A stretch of 64,000 nucleotides of DNA from Castor canadensis (lineage: Eukaryota > Chordata > Mammalia > Rodentia > Castoridae), in assembly GCF_047511655.1 (NCBI RefSeq), contig NC_133400.1, positions 37,898,001 through 37,962,000 on the forward strand, in the 5' to 3' direction. The notes beneath the pieces are model-generated. The model worked only from the letters and a program-made list of their open reading frames with translations. It was not told where the DNA came from and searched no databases. A program made the position numbers and the translations under genes. Shown piece after piece: positions 58,040 through 64,000 of the stretch (the first letter of the stretch is position 1; every line of letters starts with the position of its first letter).

Positions 58040-58494
58040 TGTGTAAAATTATTTTATACTATATTTTAGTCTAAGTGTGCAATAGCATTGTGTTTACAGA
58101 TACACTTTGATTGCTAAAAGTTGTTAATGATCTTATGAGCCTCCAGCAAGTCCTAGTCTTTGTCAAGGGATGGTCTTGCCTTGATATTGGCAGCTACTGA
58201 CTGGACAGGGTGGTGGTTGCTGCAGGTGGGGTGGCTCTGACAAGTTTCTTAAGAATAAGATAACAGAGTTTGCTGTTCTGATTGATTCTTCCTTTGACTA
58301 GAGTCCATTTCAGTAAACTACTTTCTTTGTTCATCCATAAAAAGCAACTTCTTATCCATTAAAGTTTTTATTGCAAGATTGCAGTTATTTCCTCCCCTCA
58401 AAGTCAGTCATGAAAGTTGGAGTCATTTTCTTCCAAAGGACTATTGATGGTGATATTTTGACCTCCCATGGATCAAGACTGTTCTTGCTCAATG
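58040..58494 (-). mobile_element. Tigger1-type DNA transposon, part 1
   Basis: Text such as 'tattggcagctactgactgg' and 'ccagcaagtcctagtctttg' matches the 3' side of a Tigger (pogo/Tc1-mariner superfamily) element as I remember it, in minus orientation. It continues after the SINE cluster at 58890. Confidence 0.65.
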
Positions 58495-58845
58495 TGGTGC
58501 CAGATGTCCTCAGGAGGGTGAGGCAGGAGGATGACTAGTGCAAGGCTAGCCTGGACCACATAATGAGATCCTATCTCAGAAAACCAAGTACAGTGGCTCA
58601 TGCCTGTAATCTCAGGTACTGGGGAGATCAGGAGGATCATGCTTCAAAACCAGCCTGGGCAAAGTTAGTGAGACCCCATCTCAACAATTGTCATCCTGTT
58701 TACATGGGAAGTATTAGTAGGAGGATAATCACAAGATGCTACTGAAAAATAATCAAAGCAAATAGGTCTGGGAGTAGGGCTCAAGTGGTTGAGCACCTGC
58801 ATAGCAAGTGCAAGGCCTGAGTTCAAACCCCAGTAGCACAAATCA
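58495..58845 (+). mobile_element. Cluster of two B1 fragments and an ID SINE
   Basis: B1 halves at 58500-58570 ('ggctagcctggaccacataa') and 58585-58690 ('ggctcatgcctgtaatctca'), then an ID unit at 58768-58842 ('gttgagcacctgcatagcaa', 'gagttcaaaccccagtagca'). It interrupts the Tigger element. Confidence 0.78.
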
Positions 58846-58855
58846 TCATCATCTT

Positions 58856-58888
58856 CACTTCATCTTAGCCAAAAGGCTGAGAAGCAAT
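58856..58888 (-). pseudogene. RNU2: U2 snRNA 5'-end fragment
   Basis: 33 bases match the reverse complement of the first 33 bases of U2 snRNA with only three mismatches ('cttagccaaaaggctgagaa' lies inside). This includes the segment before the branch-point-pairing region. It is too short to be functional. It lies between an ID SINE and continuing Tigger sequence. Confidence 0.8.
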
Positions 58889-59000
58889 TAGAGTAATATC
58901 TAGCAACTAGTAGTATCTAGAGTGGTGAATCCTTTCCAGAATTTTTCAGTTTATTTTGTCCAGATCCATCATAGAAATCATCATGTATGGCAATACTCTT
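58889..59000 (-). mobile_element. Tigger1-type DNA transposon, part 2
   Basis: 'cagatccatcatagaaatca' and neighbours continue the minus-strand Tigger between two SINE insertions. Confidence 0.55.
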
Positions 59001-59004
59001 AAAA

Positions 59005-59305
59005 CTTTTTTCCTTTTTGCTGGTACTGGAGTTTGAACTTATGGCCTTATGCTTTCTAGGTATTCACTCTTCCACTTGAGCCACACACCCAGCCCTTTTT
59101 TGCAGTAGTTATTTTAGTTATTGTCTTGAACCATGATCTTCCTATCTGTGCCCCCTGTACTTCTGGAATTACAGGTGTGTACTACCACACCTACCTTGTT
59201 TGTTCAAATGAAATTTCACGGAGTTTTTTGCCTAAGCTGGCCTAGAACTGTGGGCTTCCTGATTTCCAACTCCTGAGTAGCTAAGATTACAGGCATGCCC
59301 CACCA
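59005..59305 (-). mobile_element. ID-B1 composite SINE
   Basis: Minus-strand ID part ('cttccacttgagccacacac'), then B1-like portions ('ctggaattacaggtgtgtac' and 'ctaagattacaggcatgccc'). Confidence 0.82.
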
Positions 59306-59309
59306 GACC

Positions 59310-60605
59310 CAGCCTCTTACAAAATTTCTTAACACTTGAAAATTACAATTGTTCTTTGACTTATGGGCTGCATAATGGGTGTTAGAAATACATCTTAGCA
59401 TGAAAAAAAAATTAATCCTGCACATTTCCATCAGATCTCTTGGGTTACAAGGTGCATTGTCAATCAGCAATAATATTTTGGAAGAATCTTCTAAGTGGGT
59501 CTCAACAGTGGGCTCAAAATATTCAGTAAATCATGTTGTAAACAGATGTGCTTTCATCTAGGTTTTGTTGTTCATTTATAGAGCACAGGCAGAGTTAGTG
59601 TATTTCTTTAGGGACCTAGAATTTTTCAGAATGGTAAATGACATTGGGTTGAACTTAGTCACCAGCCCCATTGGCCTCTAACATGAGTCAACCAGTCATT
59701 TGAACCTTTGAGGCCAAGCATAGATTTCTTTCCAGCTGCAAAAGTCATAGGTAGCATCTTCCAGTATAAGGCTTTCTAATCTCCATTGAAAATGAGCTTA
59801 ATGATGCTAGCTGGATCCTCTCAAGCAGCTACTTCAGCTTTTACTCTTACTTGCTGCTTCACCTTCTCTTTTGTTTTGGAGGTGGCTCCTTTCTTCATCA
59901 ATCCATCTCAGCCAGCTTCAGACTTTTCTTCTGCAGCTTCCTCACCTCTCAGCCTTTCTGGAATTGAAGAGAATTAAACATTGCTCTGGATTAGGCTTTG
60001 GTTTGAAGGGAATGCTGTGGGTGGTTTGATCTTCTATCACTTTCTCCATATCAGTAGTAAGAGTGTTTTGCTTTCTTTTGTGTGTTTGGCATGGGGAGGG
60101 GGGTTGGGGGGCTGGCAGAGGGCTGTGGAGAGGGGAGTAGCACTTTCAGCTTCCTTCAAGACATTTCCTTTGCATTTACAACTTGCTTCCTGATTCAAGA
60201 AGCCTGGCTTTCAATGTGGTTTCCTGTCTAAGCTTAATCAGTTACAGCTTTTGATTTAATGTGGAAGTGTGTGGCTCTACCTTTCACTTGAACACTTAGA
60301 AGCCATTATGGATTAGTAATTGTCCAAATATTAGTATTGTGTCCAAAGGAATTGTGCAGCCAAAGGACACTGGGGGGAATACTGAGTAGATGGACCAGTA
60401 AGAACACACACATTAAATTTACTAAAACAATCACAATAATAGCATCACTGATCACAGGTCACCCCAACACATATAATACTGAAAAGTTTGAAACAGTGCA
60501 AGAATTACCAAAATGTGGCAGTCACATGCTTATTCAACAGGGTTGCTGTAAATCTTCAATTTCTTAAACAAAACTAAAGCTATCTGAGAAGTGCAGTACA
60601 ATTAA
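59310..60605 (-). mobile_element. Tigger1-type DNA transposon, part 3 with transposase remains
   Basis: The minus frame 59470-59330 contains LLIDNAPCNPRDLMEMCRI in pieces. This matches the DDE-type transposase block around the second catalytic aspartate (LLIDNAP) of Tigger/pogo elements. Upstream on the minus strand (59960-59500) more transposase text is readable between stops, and 60300-60600 holds the 5' part. Transposases of this family cut and paste DNA in the nucleus. This copy is long dead. Confidence 0.78.
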
Positions 60606-60624
60606 GTGCAAGAAAACAACATAT

Positions 60625-62562
60625 GCAACTTCTGGGGTAAGATGCAGAATAGAAGCTTCCTCCATGTGACTCTGAATGAGAAGAGTCAAGCTAATAAAGA
60701 ACAGAGTTTATTTCAAAGAAATAAAGAGATAGAACACCAGAAATCACAAAATAATCTACAGGATAGCTGAAAATCTGTGGAAAAGCAGGCCACTGAGAGA
60801 CAAGTAGGAAAGAGCCCATAGTACCAAACTTGGCTCCCAGGGGGTGGGGGTAAGGGGGAACCAAATTATAGCCACAAAGTAAGATAGGCAGCCCAAGTGA
60901 CAGACTATCAGTCCTAGCCACAGAACAAGCTAACAGTTCTTGCAAGTCTTAAATCCAGTGTGGGGATTTTGTGCAACAGTGAGTGACCCCTGTTGAGTGA
61001 GTAACAGAGGAAGAAATCCATTTTGTTTCTTCTCATATCTTGAGCTATAGCTGAGTGCCACTTGAGAGGTGTCCTATTGTCTGAGTTGAGCTATTCTAGG
61101 GACCTGAAAACAAGGAAGTAATCACAAGTTGTCAAGTCTGAGAACACCCAATCACAACCATACACACACAGTGCTTGGGTAAGAAAGAGCCAGTGGGGGA
61201 AAGATTGGAGAAGGAGACAGTGGGACTCAGACCCACTGAAAAGTCTGGGCATCAGAGACCTCAGGCTATGAAGGGCATGACGGCTGATTGGGTCCACCTT
61301 CAGAGATAAGGAATGAGTCCTACCACCTGTGTGTCCCACAGAGATGGATCCAAGCTAGAGCCTGTTATGAAAGGACTGCCCAGGAGCTGTTTAGCTGCTG
61401 AGTGTGGTTGTTACTAGGTAGGATCAAGAGCTCTGAGCCTAGGTCAAGCTGATCAGTCTTTCCCCAGCTTCCTCACACAGGATGATTTTCTGCTAGGTGG
61501 GACCTGAAAGCTCTGAGATCAGCAAGCAGAGAATTCTGGGAAGCAGGGAGCTTGAGCAGTGAAGTATGTGGTGACTCTTCCCTCAGAGGGAGAGTCAAGG
61601 AGTGAGCCCCTGGTAATCATTTGTATTACCACAGAATAAGAGATCCAAGCCTAAGTCCATTGGCCTGAGGTTTGCTTGCCTTTCAGACCTGCCTCCCTAC
61701 TGAGCCCAAGTTCAGTAAAATCCACTATTTCCCCACCTTCCTTTCTCCCACAGGGTGATTTACTGGTGGGATCTTAAACCTTTGAGTGTCAGGTTTCCCT
61801 GGTTCTCTACCTCCAATGCAGATTTCAGGCTCTGTTTGCCCCACACTCTTGTACACACTTGAGGGAAGCCCTTGGGCTTGGACATTGTCACTCCTGGGTG
61901 CACAAACTGGGGAATCTGGAGCAAAAGGGAAGCTGCCTAACTCATAGGCTGCAAAGCTCCTTGAGGCCAGCAGCAGCTCCAGGTACACAAAGGGAAGCTT
62001 CTAATGTGAATGCAGCTCTGACACTGATGACTGACCCATAAGTAGCCTAGCATCCAGCCCTCAGACTTTACCAGCTTGACACAGTTGTTGCTCTTATAGT
62101 GTTTTGTTTTCTCCTCTTTGAATGGTACTGGAGACTGAGCTCTCAAGAGAAGACTCACTAAGATGTCAACCAAATAAAGTTGGAAGAGCCATCCGGCTTA
62201 ACAGATGAACAAATCACAACTTAGAAACATAAGAAACATGAAAATGCAATGCAATATGATTCCGAAAAAAAAGCTCATAACAATAAGAGATTCCAAAACT
62301 ACCAAAATGACTGACATGCTAGACAAAGAATTCAAAAGTCTATTGTTAAAAAGATCAATGACCTCAAAGAGGTTTCAAACAGCTGAATGAAGTAAGCAAG
62401 TCAATTCAAGATCTGGAAGAGAAAGCGACATGGATGAGAAACTCAGTAAGGATCCTGAGATTCTGAAAAAAACATGAAGGAAATGAAAAACCCAATAAAT
62501 CCAAAAAAAGTGAAAAGCATCACCAATAGACTAGAACAAGTAGAAGAAATAATATCAGGAGG
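60625..62562 (+). mobile_element. Older L1 5' end: 5'UTR and ORF1 start
   Basis: Begins 'acttctggggtaagatgcag', resembling an L1 5' terminus of another subfamily. A 5'UTR of about 1.5 kb follows, then ORF1-like A-rich text (62205-62560, with KMTDMLDKEFKSLL and ITNRLEQVEE). It is cut at 62562 by the ZNF296 fragment. No open ORF1. Confidence 0.6.
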
Positions 62563-63262
62563 CACATGGGACTGCGCCGGGAGATACTGCTCATGCCAGG
62601 GGCCTTGGCTTCAGGCAGGGGCCCCACTAATGCTGACACAGCCGCGGCCACTTCAGCCAGGCCCAGCAGCAGGGCCTCCAGGGTCTCCAATTCCGTCTGG
62701 TACATGGACACCCCATGGTCCCACTGGGTGTGGTGCAGCAGCTTCCAGGCCCCAGTGAATGAACTGTCGGCCACAGCGAAGGCAGCTCAGGGATTACAGC
62801 TCTGGGGGTTCTGACATCTGGCTGGGGCTGGGGCCACTGAAGGGCTGACATCCCAGCTTCTTATGGTTCATGAAGACAGTGATGGCTTCCAATGGGAAGG
62901 TCTGCAAGCAGAGGCCGCAGGTCAACAGATCTGGTGTTTGTCGGTCCAGGGCTGATGGTTGGCAAGGTTAGGGGTCAGCGGCATCCACAGGGCCCAGTGG
63001 CTCCGTGCGCCGAAGGTGTGGAGGGCGGCCCCAGTGGGCCCGGGGCCCAGGGACTGGCAGGGTTAACCCCTGAACCTCTCGGGCACGGACTTGTCCTTTG
63101 AGGACAAGTGCCCCAGCCCCTGGGCCTGCAGGAATTGCATGTCTGGCTCCGGCTTCACATCGATGATGAGGTCCGACATCTCCATCTCATCATCTGGAGT
63201 GGTGGCGGCGGGCACAGGGTGTGCTCTGTGGGGCATGCTGCCAGCCTTGTGGCAGAACATTA
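62563..63262 (-). pseudogene. ZNF296: ZNF296 pseudogene fragment (N-terminal part)
   Basis: ZNF296 is a C2H2 zinc-finger factor related to BCL11A/B. The minus frame 63260-63063 gives the N-terminus: KAGSMPHRAHPVPAA, then DDEMEMSDLIIDVKPEPD. Later frames show HQPWTDKHQ, the first zinc-finger region in a shifted frame, and WKLLHHTQWDHGVSMYQTE with GLAEVAAAVSALVG (62774-62560). Frameshifts and stops are many. The sequence stops at ISRRSP, before the main finger arrays, with no poly(A), so the C-terminal half is missing. It is markedly GC- and CpG-rich compared with its L1 surroundings. Confidence 0.82.
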
Positions 63263-63269
63263 GTTGCCG

Positions 63270-63490
63270 TGGGTTGGGCAGGTGGGACAGGCAGGCTGAG
63301 GACGCACAAGCCGTGCACCCTTGGAGTGCAGCGCTCAGGGACTCACTATGTTGTCCGAGCTGGCGTCAAACTCCTGACTCAAGTAATCCTTCTGCCTCAC
63401 CCTCCTTTGTATCTGGGACTACAGATAAGTACCATGAGCCTCATGCATGCTAGGCAAGCACTCTACCACTAAGTTACTTGCTTGGCCTTA
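63270..63490 (-). mobile_element. B1-ID composite SINE
   Basis: A B1 part ('tcaaactcctgactcaagta', 'ctgggactacagataagtac') is joined to an ID part ('ctaggcaagcactctaccac'), all on the minus strand. It follows the ZNF296 fragment directly. Confidence 0.8.
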
Positions 63491-63600
63491 AGGTTGTCCT
63501 CTAGAAAAGTAAAACTGAACAAGGCCAAAGGCACCAGGGAAAAACCAGGCAGTGAACCTGTGGAGATGGGGTTGAAGTGAAAGGGTCTCAGTAGCCCTGA

Positions 63601-64000
63601 CCATTATCATCAATAGATAGGTCATCCAAACAAAAAATCAATAAAGAAATCCTAGATCTAAAATATACAATAGATCAAATGGACTTAGTTGACGTCTACA
63701 GAACATTTCATCCAACTTCTACACAATATACATTCCTCTCAGCAGCCCATGGAACCTTCTCCAAAATAGATCATATCCTAGGGCACAAAGCAAGCCTCAG
63801 CAAATATAAGAAAATAGAAATAATACCGTGCATACTATCTGACCACAATGCAGTAAAAGTAGAACTCAACAACAAAAGTAAAGACAAAAAACATGCAAAC
63901 AGCTGGAAACTAAATAACTCATTACTTAATGAAGAATGGATCATTGATGCAATAAAAGAGGAAATTAAAAAGTTCCTGGAAGTCAATGAAAATGAAAACA
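63601..64000 (+). mobile_element. L1 fragment I: ORF2 endonuclease/linker, runs off the window
   Basis: Plus-strand L1 starting abruptly at 'ccattatcatcaatagatag', in the endonuclease part of ORF2. It continues with [15 protein letters not shown] text and past the right edge. It is closely similar to 17480-17880 and to the complement of 31620-32010. 5' truncated. Confidence 0.92.

Noticed and set aside
58851..58890. U2-L1/SINE chimeric retrocopy
   Set aside because: The U2 piece is in the opposite orientation to the adjoining ID element. A template-switch chimera would have both in the same sense with U2 at the 5' side.

Overview
The window is mammalian nuclear DNA, almost certainly from a rodent. 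It is packed with L1 elements, 7SL-derived B1 SINEs, tRNA-derived ID SINEs and fused B1-ID composites, over an older layer of MIR, L2 and Tigger. The ID-type unit reading 'ggctggtggagtggctc' and the L1 3' end seen here recall Castorimorpha (a beaver-like animal). That is a memory-based guess, not something the sequence proves. I see no intact single-copy host gene. Everything protein-like is a transposon ORF, a processed pseudogene, or a gene piece carried inside a provirus.

Layout. 0-3.6 kb: two L1s abutting by their truncated 5' ends. 3.6-12 kb: mostly unique DNA with MIR, ID and B1 copies. 12-21.3 kb: a partial L1 (5'UTR and ORF1) directly followed by a full-length but mutated L1. 21.3-26.7 kb: unique DNA, a long pyrimidine tract and an L1 with clear target-site duplications. 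26.76-39.39 kb: an endogenous retrovirus on the minus strand, split by a 5.3 kb L1. 39.4-47.9 kb: old and young L1 pieces, SINEs and L2. 47.9-50.1 kb: a processed pseudogene of G3BP1 (minus). 50.2-54.6 kb: an L1 (minus) with intact ORF1, a gutted ORF2 and a 303-codon antisense ORF over its 5'UTR. 54.6-60.6 kb: old L1, composite SINEs, Tigger1-type DNA transposon pieces and a U2 snRNA scrap. 60.6-64 kb: the 5' part of an older L1, a fragment of a ZNF296 pseudogene, a composite SINE and the start of another L1 ORF2.

The most unusual object is the provirus. Read 5' to 3' on the minus strand it goes: LTR (39386-39032), a primer-binding site compatible with tRNA-Thr, leader, a gag matrix remnant, an LRRC47 cDNA-like segment, a PNMA-family cDNA-like segment, an integrase piece, a reverse-transcriptase piece, [inserted L1], the later reverse-transcriptase/connection region, a second integrase-like piece, an env transmembrane remnant, and LTR (27119-26760). 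Two intronless host-gene segments, both in proviral sense, occupy the place of the rest of gag and protease. I see no poly(A) where the PNMA segment meets integrase. This is the layout expected of a retrovirus that transduced host mRNAs. PNMA genes are themselves domesticated gag genes, which makes the capture especially striking. All coding parts are now broken.

A second point of interest is the L1 5'UTR. Three copies (near 12, 14.5 and 54 kb) share an antisense reading frame that runs outward past the L1 5' end, in the same topology as primate L1 ORF0. The 54 kb copy keeps it open for 303 codons.
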